Source: Ignavibacteria bacterium (GTDB lineage: Bacteria; Bacteroidota; Ignavibacteria; Kapaibacteriales; UBA2268). Taken from it: a stretch of DNA of 64,000 nt. Both the position numbers and the translations under genes were made by a program. Numbering within the stretch: position 1 is the stretch's first letter; each line of letters opens with the position of its first letter. This document shows positions 37,298-46,353 of the stretch, one piece after another. The stretch is taken from contig JAOADV010000012.1 in NCBI GenBank assembly GCA_026417135.1, positions 1 through 64,000 on the forward strand, in the 5' to 3' direction. A model generated the notes under the pieces. The model made no database searches, was not told where the DNA came from, and saw only the letters and a list, made by a program, of their open reading frames with translations.

Positions 37298-38296
37298 TTA
37301 AGGCAACTTACGAAAGATTAATAATCTTGCAAAAATCTCTGTCAAAAAGAGTATGCTTCCAGCAAGTAGAAAAGGGAAGTATTCGTCTGTAAATTGTGTG
37401 AAAACGGTTTGTTGAATTCTCGTAGTTTCTAATTTATCGATTTCCTTATAGATTTTTTCAAGAGCAGTATTGTCGGTGGCACGAAAGTAATTACCACCAG
37501 TCAGCTTTGCAATCTCCTTCATCAATGGCTCGTCGATTTCGACGTCGACGTTTATATATTGTTTCCCGAATGGAGTTTGAACTGGATAGGGAGCCTTGCC
37601 CAAAGTTCCGACGCCAATCGTATATACGCGAATATTGAAGGTTCTGGCAAGTTCCGCCGCTGTCAATGGTGAAATGATTCCAGTATTGTTTATTCCATCT
37701 GTAACTAAAATAATAACTTTGCTTTTGGCTTTGCTATCTTTCAACCTATCGACAGCAGTGGCAAGTCCCATACCAATTGCAGTTCCATCTTCAATTATCC
37801 CAGATTTAATCTGCTTAAGTAAGTTTTTTAGGACCGAGTGGTCGATTGTTATCGGGCATTGAGTGAAGCTTTTGGCGCTAAAAACGACAAGCCCGATTCT
37901 ATCGTTTTTCCTTCCTTCGATAAACTTTTCTGTTATTTTCTTTGCCGCTTCGAGTCGATTTGGTTTGAAATCTTCGGCAAGCATCGACCCCGAAATATCT
38001 AAAGTTACAACGATATCAATTCCTTCGGTTTCGACTTGCATTTCCGAACTTGAACTTTGCGGGCGTGCAAGAGCAATGATAATTAGAACGATTGCTAACA
38101 ATCTAAGCACGAAAGGGAGATGAATTAATTTGGTTCGAACGCTACTCCCACTTTTATGAAAGCCTTCGGTTGTTGAATAAGAAAATGGGACAAGAGATTT
38201 CTTATTTCGATAAATGTACCAAATAATTAGAAAAGGTATTATGCCCAGCAGAATAAGAAAATTAGGGTTTGCAAAGTGATAACCTAAGATACTCAT
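37298..38296 (-). CDS. BatA-like von Willebrand factor A membrane protein
   Basis: This 332-residue protein has two N-terminal membrane segments, a VWA domain with the metal-binding DISGS motif and later T and D residues (VTDG), and a C-terminal membrane helix. This is the BatA/aerotolerance-type layout, with the VWA domain in the periplasm. VWA domains bind proteins through Mg2+ and usually act with a MoxR ATPase. It overlaps the upstream BatD-like gene by 4 nt. The function is inferred from the cluster. Confidence 0.88.
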   Translation of the reverse strand: MSILGYHFANPNFLILLGIIPFLIIWYIYRNKKSLVPFSYSTTEGFHKSGSSVRTKLIHLPFVLRLLAIVLIIIALARPQSSSSEMQVETEGIDIVVTLDISGSMLAEDFKPNRLEAAKKITEKFIEGRKNDRIGLVVFSAKSFTQCPITIDHSVLKNLLKQIKSGIIEDGTAIGMGLATAVDRLKDSKAKSKVIILVTDGINNTGIISPLTAAELARTFNIRVYTIGVGTLGKAPYPVQTPFGKQYINVDVEIDEPLMKEIAKLTGGNYFRATDNTALEKIYKEIDKLETTRIQQTVFTQFTDEYFPFLLAGSILFLTEIFARLLIFRKLP

Positions 38297-39246
38297 AGTT
38301 TAGTTTGTTCTTGTTCAACTTTTGTTGAATCTTCGTTTCGTATTGTATTTTCGATAAATTCAATCGCAACTTTCATACAAAATGTATGTTCATCGGGTAA
38401 AGGAACGAACTTTGCAAACTTGACTAAATCGGAAACCTCGAAAGCACGGTTAAGTTGGTTCAGCAAGTTGGAGTTTACAAGTTCGTTTGCACGTAAATAC
38501 TCAATTATTTCGCGAGAGACCATTTCGAGTGCGGGAAAATCAAATTGTAATTCCATATAACGCCTTAGTATTTCGGAAAGTCTTGAATGATACTCCTTTA
38601 TTTCACCTCTTTGCCATAATTTTTCGGATTCAAGTTTTTTAAGTTGTGAAAGTGCCCATTCGTGTGGAGGGACTTTCAATTCTTCGGGGAGTCTTTCCTT
38701 TTTTATTTTTTTATAAACGAAAAATATAATTACTCCGACCCCAAGAGCAATAAAAAATCCTATAATATATGGCAAATAATCCCATATTGTGATTGGGACT
38801 TCAATTATCCCTTTTATGTCTTTAAAATCCGCAGTGGTGTCGATTTCGATACTTGAAAAGTAAATCTGAAGCGAATCAGTAAATGTTGTATCCCAAGTAT
38901 TTTCATTTTGTTCTTGGTAGAGAATCTTCAAAGGAGGTATTGTATAAAGACCGCTATCGAATGAAGTTACTCTACAACGAAGAGTGTATTTAATTCCTGA
39001 GTCAAACTTGTGAGTATCAATCTTTTGGGGAGAAATGATTTCGAGTTTTCCAAGAGTATCTTTTAATGTTGGAAAAACTAAACGAGTTCCGAAGTTTGTT
39101 TCGATTTGCAGATTGAAAAGAGCTTGGTCGCCAATTTCTAATTTACTTGTGTCGAGCCAAACTTTGGTGCGAATTTCTTGTGCGAAGCAAGAGTAAACAA
39201 CTAAGAAAAGCAAAAGGAAATGCGAAAGTATTAATTTTAGTTTCAT
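38293..39246 (-). CDS. BatD-like exported membrane protein
   Basis: This 317-residue protein has a signal peptide (about residues 1-22), a periplasmic beta domain, one membrane helix near residues 160-178 and a cytoplasmic C-terminal part with a helical pattern (EWALSQLKKLESEKLW and RGEIKEYHSRLSEILRRYME). This is the layout of the BatD/DUF4381-type protein that sits between DUF58 and VWA genes in moxR clusters. The beta domain carries DTSKLEIGDQALFNLQIE-like strands found in BatD. It overlaps both neighbours by 4 nt, so expression is coupled. Confidence 0.75.
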   Translation of the reverse strand: MKLKLILSHFLLLFLVVYSCFAQEIRTKVWLDTSKLEIGDQALFNLQIETNFGTRLVFPTLKDTLGKLEIISPQKIDTHKFDSGIKYTLRCRVTSFDSGLYTIPPLKILYQEQNENTWDTTFTDSLQIYFSSIEIDTTADFKDIKGIIEVPITIWDYLPYIIGFFIALGVGVIIFFVYKKIKKERLPEELKVPPHEWALSQLKKLESEKLWQRGEIKEYHSRLSEILRRYMELQFDFPALEMVSREIIEYLRANELVNSNLLNQLNRAFEVSDLVKFAKFVPLPDEHTFCMKVAIEFIENTIRNEDSTKVEQEQTKL

Positions 39247-40118
39247 ACTCTTTTCGAACGTCTTCGGAAAAAATTTATCAATGGAGTTATATACTGTTCA
39301 TCGGTAAAAATTTGAATGTGGTCAACATTGCATCTTCGAAAAGAATCTTGCAAGGCGACTTGCCGAGAATGCCACCAAATTTGATATTTATTCGATAAAG
39401 CTTTGTCCGAGGAATCAACCCAAAAGGTTTTCCCTGTTTCTGCATCTTTTACCAATATCAATCCTATTTCTGGATATTTCATTTCTGCTTTGTCAACAAT
39501 TTGAATTGCGATTGTGTCGTGCTTTCGTCCTACAATTTTTAGTGCTTCTTCGAAATTGGTGTCGAAAAAATCGGTGATTAGAAAAACGATGGCTCTCTTT
39601 TTAATTGAATTGTATAAGTATTGCAAAGCATTTGCAATATTTGTTCCATCCGACGAAGGAGTAAGGTAAAGCAGTTCTCGAATTATATGAAGAATATGCG
39701 AGCGACCTTTCTTTGGAACGATGAACTTTTCTACTTTATCGGTGAATAAAATTGCTCCAACTTTGTCGTTGTTTTGCAAAGCGGAAAAGGCTAACACAGC
39801 AGAAATTTCGGCAATTAAATCACGCTTGAAATAGACTTTCGTACCAAAGGATTCGGATTTGCTTATGTCGATTAGCAAAATCAGTGTCAATTCGCGTTCT
39901 TCTTCGAAAACTTTTACGTATGGGTGATTAAAACGGGCTGTTACATTCCAGTCGATGAAACGAATTTCATCGCCATACTGGTATTCACGCACTTCGGTAA
40001 AAGCAATCCCACGGCCCTTAAAAATACTATGGTATTGTCCAGAAAAAATATGCTGCGAAAGGGCCCGAGTTTTTATCTCGATTCGCCTAATTCTTTTTAG
40101 TAATTCTGTGGTATCCAT
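39243..40118 (-). CDS. DUF58-domain protein
   Basis: This 291-residue cytoplasmic protein carries the DUF58 motif DEIRFIDWNVTARF in its first third, then a VWA-like fold with LLIDISKSES and FLITDFFD. DUF58 proteins sit between MoxR ATPases and VWA proteins and are thought to be part of a chaperone-like complex. It is 3 nt downstream of moxR and overlaps the BatD-like gene. Confidence 0.9.
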   Translation of the reverse strand: MDTTELLKRIRRIEIKTRALSQHIFSGQYHSIFKGRGIAFTEVREYQYGDEIRFIDWNVTARFNHPYVKVFEEERELTLILLIDISKSESFGTKVYFKRDLIAEISAVLAFSALQNNDKVGAILFTDKVEKFIVPKKGRSHILHIIRELLYLTPSSDGTNIANALQYLYNSIKKRAIVFLITDFFDTNFEEALKIVGRKHDTIAIQIVDKAEMKYPEIGLILVKDAETGKTFWVDSSDKALSNKYQIWWHSRQVALQDSFRRCNVDHIQIFTDEQYITPLINFFRRRSKRV

Positions 40119-40121
40119 AAA

Positions 40122-41108
40122 CTACGGAACTTCGATTTTATTTAGAATTTCGTTGATAATTTCTTCGGTGCGGACATTTTCGGCTTCGGCTTCGTAGGAA
40201 AGACCTATGCGATGTCGGAGCACATCGAGGCACAAAGCTCGAACATCTTCGGGGACAACGTAGCCGCGTCGCCTAAGAAACGCGTATGCTTTGGCCGTAT
40301 GAGCTAAATATATAGAGGCACGTGGCGAGGCTGGATAAGTTATTAATGGTTTTAACTTTTCTAAACCATACCTTTCGGGGTATCTTGTAGCAAACACGAT
40401 GTCGAGAATGTAATGTTCAATTTTTTCATCCATATAAATTTCCTTGACTAAGCGACGCGCTCTCACAATATCTTCCAAATTTACAACTTGATTTGCACGA
40501 GGGAATTCTTGAGCAAGGTTTTCCCTAACAATCAATAATTCTTCGTCTCGACTTGGGTAAGTAATCACAACTTTAAGCATAAACCTATCGATTTGTGCCT
40601 CCGGCAAAGGATATGTTCCTTCTTGTTCAATTGGGTTTTGAGTTGCAAGGACAAGGAAAGGGTCGGGAAGTTGGAAGGTGAACTCACCAATTGTTACTTG
40701 GCGTTCTTGCATAGCTTCGAGCAATGCACTTTGCACTTTTGCTGGGGCTCGGTTGATTTCGTCGGCGAGGACAAAATTTGCAAAAATTGGACCCTTTTTG
40801 ACACTGAAACTTTCGTCCCGGTGGTTGTATATCATTGTGCCTATAAGGTCGGCAGGAAGTAAGTCGGGAGTGAATTGAATTCTGCTAAAACTTGCATTTA
40901 TTGCCGAAGCAAGAGTCTTTACAGCAAGAGTTTTGGCTAAGCCCGGAACTCCTTCTAAATGAATGTGCCCATTGGATAACAAAGCTATCAGTAGCCTTTC
41001 TACCATTGCCTTTTGTCCGACAATTACTTTCCCCACCTCGTTTAGAAGAATATCGACAAAGGCACTTTCTCGTTGGATTCTTTCATTTAATTCCCTTATA
41101 TCGACCAT
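40122..41108 (-). CDS. MoxR-family AAA+ ATPase
   Basis: This 328-residue ATPase has Walker A GVPGLAKT, Walker B VLADEINRAP with the sensor region ATQNPIEQEGTYPLPEAQ, and the LLEAMQE helix, all typical of MoxR. It is the first gene of the five-gene unit and probably remodels a target protein with the VWA, BatD and DUF58 partners. The frame can begin at a TTG (41120), but ATG at 41108 is more likely. It is divergent from the GWxTD gene. Confidence 0.92.
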   Translation of the reverse strand: MVDIRELNERIQRESAFVDILLNEVGKVIVGQKAMVERLLIALLSNGHIHLEGVPGLAKTLAVKTLASAINASFSRIQFTPDLLPADLIGTMIYNHRDESFSVKKGPIFANFVLADEINRAPAKVQSALLEAMQERQVTIGEFTFQLPDPFLVLATQNPIEQEGTYPLPEAQIDRFMLKVVITYPSRDEELLIVRENLAQEFPRANQVVNLEDIVRARRLVKEIYMDEKIEHYILDIVFATRYPERYGLEKLKPLITYPASPRASIYLAHTAKAYAFLRRRGYVVPEDVRALCLDVLRHRIGLSYEAEAENVRTEEIINEILNKIEVP

Positions 41109-41265
41109 CACGCAACCCAAAATAATTAAAGTAATTTAAACGAAATTTTTTGGCTAATATTTAGCAAATTTTGATACAATGTAGTGCAGTGTTCAAATTT
41201 TTTTCTGAATTATCAATATCTGTGAGAAAATTGCTAAATTGCGTATGTATTTGAAATTTAATATA

Positions 41266-42696
41266 ATGAGAAAGAGTTTCATAAAAATTTTTCTATTTCT
41301 TGTATGTGCAAGCGCAATCAGTGCAAACAAATTGGATGTTTTTGTGGATTATGCTGTATTTAGGAGTAGCCCAAAATTCAACTTGCTCGAAGTTTATTAT
41401 GGTTTTATTGATACTTCATTATCGTATATCAAGAAAGGAACAAAGTACATCGCAGAAGTATCGATGCAAATGCAATTTTTCCAGAACGACTCTTTGCTCG
41501 ATACATATGATTGGTTGATATTTCACGAGCGTACCAACTTGGATTTTTCGCCCGAGAAGCAAAATTTACTTGTCGGGCAAAAAAATTTTCAAATTGAAAC
41601 AAATAGACAAGTAAAAGTTTTCCTAAAATGCCACGATATGAATGATACTTTAAGAAAATTTATCAGAATTTATGAAGTCGAGCCATATTTTTTCGATACT
41701 CTTTCCCCATCGGTAAGCGAAATTCAAATTGTTCAAAACATTGAGCGTTCCGATACGAGCTCGACTTTTTGGCCAAACGAGTTTGTAAAAGGAAAATATT
41801 ATGTAATACCAAACCCAACGCGTGAAATAATAGGAACTTTCCCAAGACTTTATACTTACTTTGAATACTATTTGCCAAGTAGTTTTCTGAATAAAAAGAT
41901 TAAAATCGAATATCGAATATTCGATGTTCTTCGGAAAGAGTCACTTTTATCGTTCAAAAATGTTACTGTTCAGTCTACGAGTCAATTCGATGTAAATGGA
42001 ATTGCACTCGATGCTTTAACTTCGGGTATGTATTTTTTCGAGGCAAGACTTGTTGAACAAAACGGAAGGGAAATTGCCAAGAGCAAATTAAAGAAGTTCT
42101 ATTTGCTTAATCCGGAATTACCTCCAAGTCCTATATTTGAATACACAGAGTCCGAGCTTTTTGAAAAAAGCATATTTGCAACTTTAGACGAAAGCGCTGC
42201 AAAAAAGGAATTCGAAAAAGCCAAATATATTGCTACTCCATACGAAATTGAACTTTTTTCAGAATTGACAACAATCGAGGGTAAACGACGATTTCTTTTT
42301 GACTTTTGGAAGAAGCGAAACCCCGATACAACGCTCATTTTCAACAAAGCTTACGATGATTTTAACCAAAAGATTGAATATGCAAATAGATTTTTTTCGG
42401 TTGGTAAAAATATCGAAGGATGGCGGACCGACAGAGGTAGAATATTAATCCAATATGGGGAGCCTACTTCAAGAGAGTTTCACCCACGGGATGGCAACAA
42501 AAAAAGCTATGAAATTTGGTTCTATTCTGAAGTTCAAGGTGGGGCATATTTTTATTTTGTCGATATCAACGGAACTGGGAATTATATTCTTGTCCATTCC
42601 ACTGCTATGGGCGAAGTTTACAACGAAAATTGGTATTCTGACTTTGTTACGGGGACGAACACAGAGCGACTGCAAAAAATGCTTCTCAAGAGATGA
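41266..42696 (+). CDS. Exported GWxTD-domain protein
   Basis: I place the start at ATG 41266 because it gives a signal peptide (MRKSFIKIFLFLVCASAISA). The frame extends upstream to 41239. The 476-residue protein has a long beta-rich region and then the GWxTD domain in its last third (NIEGWRTDRGRI, followed by YGEPTSREFHPRDG). GWxTD proteins are found in Bacteroidetes, Chlorobi and Acidobacteria in the envelope; no function is proven. Its stop overlaps the start of an acyltransferase gene by 4 nt, so the pair is coupled. Confidence 0.85.
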   Translation: MRKSFIKIFLFLVCASAISANKLDVFVDYAVFRSSPKFNLLEVYYGFIDTSLSYIKKGTKYIAEVSMQMQFFQNDSLLDTYDWLIFHERTNLDFSPEKQNLLVGQKNFQIETNRQVKVFLKCHDMNDTLRKFIRIYEVEPYFFDTLSPSVSEIQIVQNIERSDTSSTFWPNEFVKGKYYVIPNPTREIIGTFPRLYTYFEYYLPSSFLNKKIKIEYRIFDVLRKESLLSFKNVTVQSTSQFDVNGIALDALTSGMYFFEARLVEQNGREIAKSKLKKFYLLNPELPPSPIFEYTESELFEKSIFATLDESAAKKEFEKAKYIATPYEIELFSELTTIEGKRRFLFDFWKKRNPDTTLIFNKAYDDFNQKIEYANRFFSVGKNIEGWRTDRGRILIQYGEPTSREFHPRDGNKKSYEIWFYSEVQGGAYFYFVDINGTGNYILVHSTAMGEVYNENWYSDFVTGTNTERLQKMLLKR

Positions 42697-43583
42697 TACG
42701 AAAGTTTAGGTTTTACCTCGAAACGTTTTTAGTTATAATAATTTCTTTTTTTTCGAGATGGCTCTCGCCAAAATCAAGGACACTTTTGGGCGTTCTTTTA
42801 GGTCGTTTGTTAAAATTTTCTTTGAAGAAACGAAAAAAAATTGCTTATGAAAATTTGCGTCTTGCTTTCCCGGGCAAAACCAAAGATTGGTATAAAGAAA
42901 CAGTATCTAAGATATTCGAAAATATAGGAATTACATTTGCAGAGTTTCTTTCTATTCCGAAACTTACCGACGAAGATGTCAAGAAATACATACGGTTTAA
43001 AAACGTGGAGTTAATTCGTGAAGTTTACAAACGAAACAAGGGTGTAATTTTGCTTTCAGCTCATTATGGGAACTGGGAACTCCTTGCCTTTTCGGTGGTT
43101 GTTTATCTTAACATACCAGTTTTAATTATAGTCAAACCACTTTCAAATTATGTGCTCGATAAACTTGTAAATAAGTTTCGCACCCTACGAGGAAACAGCG
43201 TTGTTTCTATGTATGATTCCGCCAGAAAAGTTCTTCGAACAATACAAACTGGTGGTCTTGTAGCATTACTTGCAGACCAAAGTGCAACAAAAGATAAGGA
43301 TATATTTGTAGATTTTTTTGGGCGAAAGGCTGCTACTTTCGATTCCCCAGCGTATTTCGCACTTAAGTATAAAGTTCCAGTTATAGTCGGATTTGCCGAG
43401 CGTAAGGATAACTTTTACGAGGTTGAATTAGTTGAACTTGACCATAGCGACCTTGAATACAATGCCGAAGGTATATATGAGTTTACTAAACGCTACACCA
43501 CTTTGCTCGAGTCTATTATTCGAAAAAGGCCGGAGCTTTGGCTTTGGACTCATCGTAGATGGAAGCATTCCCCAAGAAATTAG
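42693..43583 (+). CDS. Lysophospholipid/lipid A acyltransferase (LpxL-like)
   Basis: This 296-residue enzyme has one N-terminal membrane segment and the catalytic HX4E motif (H124 and E129 in AHYGNWE), as in the lauroyl/myristoyl transferases LpxL and LpxM. DQSATKDKDIFVDFFG is the second conserved block. It would add a secondary acyl chain to lipid A at the inner membrane. The lpxC gene at the window end and the LptE-like gene support an LPS-making cell. It is coupled to the upstream GWxTD gene, and a hairpin surrounds its stop codon. Confidence 0.88.
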   Translation: MIRKFRFYLETFLVIIISFFSRWLSPKSRTLLGVLLGRLLKFSLKKRKKIAYENLRLAFPGKTKDWYKETVSKIFENIGITFAEFLSIPKLTDEDVKKYIRFKNVELIREVYKRNKGVILLSAHYGNWELLAFSVVVYLNIPVLIIVKPLSNYVLDKLVNKFRTLRGNSVVSMYDSARKVLRTIQTGGLVALLADQSATKDKDIFVDFFGRKAATFDSPAYFALKYKVPVIVGFAERKDNFYEVELVELDHSDLEYNAEGIYEFTKRYTTLLESIIRKRPELWLWTHRRWKHSPRN

Positions 43584-43590
43584 TGGGGAA
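43568..43590 (+). terminator. Possible terminator hairpin at the acyltransferase stop
   Basis: A perfect 7-bp stem (TTCCCCA/TGGGGAA) with a 9-nt loop includes the TAG stop codon. It is strong in G-C for this AT-rich DNA, but no T-run follows directly, so it may work as a stability or pause hairpin. Confidence 0.4.
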
Positions 43591-43711
43591 AAGTCAAAGA
43601 ATTGCTCCTCAAAAATTTTAAGTTTATAAAATAAAAATTTTAGAATATATAACTTATTTTGTAACATAAATTAAATTAATTCGTTATTACTAATTAAATT
43701 ATAGCAAAATT

Positions 43712-44119
43712 ATGGATAGAAAAGAATTTTTAAAAATTACCGGGCTTTCTGCAGCTTCGCTTGCTTTAATTTATTGTTTGGGTGGATGCGAAAGTTCTTC
43801 GAATGCCCCCAGCAATATCGATTTTACAATCGATTTAAACGACGACAAGTACTTGCGATTGAAAGTTACTGGTGGCTTTGTTATTGTAAATGATATTTTA
43901 ATTGCACGAACGCTCGATGGTTCCTTTGTTGCTATCGCTGCTCGATGTACACACGAAGGAGAAATCTTGGAATATAGGCTGGACACGAATCTTCTTTATT
44001 GTCCACGGCACGGTTCGGAGTTTTCTACTTCTGGTAAAAGAGTTTCCGGGCCAGCTCGTAAAGATTTGATTCAATATAAAATCGAGGTAAAAGGTAATGT
44101 TCTTCGAATTTACTCATAA
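43712..44119 (+). CDS. Rieske [2Fe-2S] lipoprotein
   Basis: This 135-residue protein has an N-terminal leader with lipobox ending CLGGC (C26), so it is probably a lipoprotein; a KEFLKITGLSAA segment resembles a Tat leader but has only one Arg. The Rieske ligands are complete: C79 and H81 (CTHEG), C97 and H100 (CPRHGS). It would carry electrons in the periplasm or at the outer membrane. Its gene overlaps the next one by 23 nt and heads a three-gene unit with a b561-like protein and a YceI protein. Confidence 0.9.
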   Translation: MDRKEFLKITGLSAASLALIYCLGGCESSSNAPSNIDFTIDLNDDKYLRLKVTGGFVIVNDILIARTLDGSFVAIAARCTHEGEILEYRLDTNLLYCPRHGSEFSTSGKRVSGPARKDLIQYKIEVKGNVLRIYS

Positions 44120-45017
44120 AAAAGTTTCTTTTTGGCTCTTAATGGTATTCATAATTCTTGTTTATTTCCCCTTTTCTGGGAATACAAAACCTTACTCTTT
44201 CAATCAAATGTACCAATTCGATTTTACTCTTGGTTTTAAGGGAAGTAACGATGAAAAACACATTATTGGGTTCGAGCAAAATAAATCTTTTCCAGAACCA
44301 ATTTTTAAAAAAGGATTTGGGAATAGTAAAGATTACTCGTTTTCGACAACTAATTCCAACATATCTTACGATAACTATTCGCTCGTTCTTTTTGGTAAAA
44401 GTATTTTACAAGATACCGTAAAAAAGGAGAAGCTTAGCGAGGAAATGTTTGAAAATCTTTTGGAATTTGATTTCGAAGAAACAGCGAAAATTCCCTTACT
44501 TCCCCAGAATATAAGTTTTATGGAAAAGCTCCTCTGGGGCGAAAGTGGTTTGTTTCGGAAAATTGGGATAACAGCGGAACTAACAGCAGAACAAAGAGAA
44601 AAGGAGCTTGGTTGGCGAAAAACGATACTCACCCTGCACCAAGGTTTTGGATTGCTGACTTGGGGGCTTATGGCTGGTAGTGTTACATTGGGACAACTTT
44701 GGTTGGACGGAAAATTAGATTCACCTATTTGGCATAGGCGTTTAGTGTATACGACAGTTGGCTCGTATTCGCTTTCTGGATTATTGGCAATTGTAGCACC
44801 TCCTCCGTTCGAACGGCGCGAGGAATTTTCTACTATTTCTTTCCATAAACTTGCCGCTTGGCTCCACTTTGCTGGAATGGTGGCAACTCCGGTTTTGGGC
44901 ATTCTAACTAAAGAAAGCTCCGATTATTTTCGTTCGGCGCGATTTCATCAACGACTCGGATATGTAACCTTTTCGATTTACACAATAGCTATGCTTTCTG
45001 TTCTTATTTTTAGTTAG
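44097..45017 (+). CDS. Predicted four-helix b561-like haem membrane protein
   Basis: This 306-residue protein has an N-terminal hydrophobic segment, a polar linker of about 140 residues, and four C-terminal membrane helices (from about residue 180) with His near the helix ends: LHQGFG, WHRRL, FHKLAAWLHFAG and FHQRLGY. That pattern suits a haem-b binding four-helix bundle as in cytochrome b561-like proteins, but I cannot name a family with certainty. The start overlaps the Rieske gene; a shorter start at Met16 would avoid this but leave a poorer leader. It may pass electrons between a membrane pool and the Rieske protein. Confidence 0.55.
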   Translation: MFFEFTHKKVSFWLLMVFIILVYFPFSGNTKPYSFNQMYQFDFTLGFKGSNDEKHIIGFEQNKSFPEPIFKKGFGNSKDYSFSTTNSNISYDNYSLVLFGKSILQDTVKKEKLSEEMFENLLEFDFEETAKIPLLPQNISFMEKLLWGESGLFRKIGITAELTAEQREKELGWRKTILTLHQGFGLLTWGLMAGSVTLGQLWLDGKLDSPIWHRRLVYTTVGSYSLSGLLAIVAPPPFERREEFSTISFHKLAAWLHFAGMVATPVLGILTKESSDYFRSARFHQRLGYVTFSIYTIAMLSVLIFS

Positions 45018-45024
45018 GTAAGCT

Positions 45025-45573
45025 ATGTTTTTAAGAATTTACTTCTTTTTTATTTTCTTCCTTTATTCTTCTTATGTTTTCTCGCAAAATGCTATACTTC
45101 AAAACGATAAAAGTAATTCGAGAATAAGTTACGAACTTAGACATCCAGCCCACGATGTTGTTGGTGTCAGTGAAGAACTCGAGGTTAAAATAGAATTGAA
45201 TCGAAATAACTACTCCATAATAAATGCTATAGCACAGGTAAGGGTTGCTTCTTTTAACAGCGGTAACTCCAACAGAGATTCCGAAGCGATGAATTTAATC
45301 GAAGCGATTAAATATCCTTACGCTCGATTTAGAAGTACTTCTATCCGAGATTTTGGCGATACTCTCACGATTTATGGTGATTTGACTTTCCACGGAATTA
45401 CAAAAAATATAACGATAAAAGGCAATAAAAAGATTTCGGGAAGCAAATTAATTATATCTGGTAACTTTGCGATAAGTTTAGATTCCTTCAATGTAAAGCG
45501 TCCTACTTTGCTTTTCATACCAAGTGAAGAATATCTAAGATTTAGTTTTAAATGCGAGTTTACAATAAATTAA
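45025..45573 (+). CDS. YceI-family periplasmic protein
   Basis: This 182-residue protein has a signal peptide (about residues 1-19) and the YceI lipocalin-like fold: SRISYELRHPAHDVVGVSEE, DSEAMNLIEAIKYPYARFRS, and DTLTIYGDLTFHGITKNI. YceI proteins bind isoprenoid quinones or similar amphiphiles in the periplasm. Its position after a Rieske protein and a b561-like protein suggests it is part of the same redox or quinone-handling unit. It is convergent with the pseudouridine synthase gene. Confidence 0.88.
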   Translation: MFLRIYFFFIFFLYSSYVFSQNAILQNDKSNSRISYELRHPAHDVVGVSEELEVKIELNRNNYSIINAIAQVRVASFNSGNSNRDSEAMNLIEAIKYPYARFRSTSIRDFGDTLTIYGDLTFHGITKNITIKGNKKISGSKLIISGNFAISLDSFNVKRPTLLFIPSEEYLRFSFKCEFTIN

Positions 45574-45618
45574 TTTGATTTTTCAAAAATGAGAATCTTT
45601 CGTAGAAAAAATAAGTGG

Positions 45619-46353
45619 TTACAAAATCTTCCCGTATTTTCGTAAAACTTTAATTAAAGCAGAAAAATCTTTTGGATATGGTGCGAAATAAGAAACTTCA
45701 TCTCCGCTCGTAGGATGTTTAAATGTAATTGAGAAAGAATGCAAGGATAGTCGAGAAATAATCGGTTTTTCTTCTTCCCCCTTTTTCAAATTGAAACGCC
45801 TTTTAAGGGTCGAAACAAAGAAAGAGTTGTTTTTTCCATAAATTTCATCGACAATTAAAGGATTGCCTATTGTCGAACAATGCACTCGAATTTGGTGATG
45901 TCTTCCAGTAACCAGATTACACTCGATTAAAGTTGCAATAGAATAGCGTTCCAAAACTCGAACAATTGTTAATGCATCTTTACCACGAGCCGAAGGGACG
46001 GTTTTCCACTTGTTCGAAGGGTCGGTAGCTAACGGGATATCTATTTCTAATTCGTCTTTGGGTAACCATCCCGAAACAACAGCGTGATAAATTTTTTGAA
46101 CGTCTTGATTTTCGAATTGCTGATTCAAAATCTTGTGCGATTCAGCATCCCTTGCGAAAAGGACAACGCCACTTGTTTCTTTATCTAATCGGTGGACAAC
46201 CCAAACTCTGCCGAATTTCTCTTCGAGTAGAGCCCGTAAATTTGGCAAGGACTTATCGAAACGGTCTGGGATAGTTAAAACATTTGCGGGTTTGTTTACT
46301 ACGATAATACTTTCGTCGAAATAGATAACTTCGTATAATCTTTTATCTTTCAT
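45619..46353 (-). CDS. RluA-family pseudouridine synthase
   Basis: This 244-residue enzyme isomerises uridine in RNA. The catalytic motif is HRLDKETSG with the active Asp, and GRHHQIRVH is the later conserved block. It lacks an N-terminal S4 domain, unlike RluC and RluD, so the RNA target (23S rRNA or tRNA) is uncertain. The start overlaps the 3' end of folD by 11 nt. Confidence 0.9.
   Translation of the reverse strand: MKDKRLYEVIYFDESIIVVNKPANVLTIPDRFDKSLPNLRALLEEKFGRVWVVHRLDKETSGVVLFARDAESHKILNQQFENQDVQKIYHAVVSGWLPKDELEIDIPLATDPSNKWKTVPSARGKDALTIVRVLERYSIATLIECNLVTGRHHQIRVHCSTIGNPLIVDEIYGKNNSFFVSTLKRRFNLKKGEEEKPIISRLSLHSFSITFKHPTSGDEVSYFAPYPKDFSALIKVLRKYGKIL

Noticed and set aside
36663..41108. 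New defence system in the moxR/DUF58/BatD/VWA unit
   Set aside because: This gene order is a known widespread cluster (Bat/aerotolerance type); nothing adds a nuclease or toxin to it.
41239..41266. Upstream start for the GWxTD protein
   Set aside because: The extra nine residues break the signal peptide pattern; the ATG at 41266 is more consistent with an exported protein.
43771..43986. 71-codon minus-strand frame opposite the Rieske gene
   Set aside because: Shadow of the Rieske gene, with no start signal or domain.
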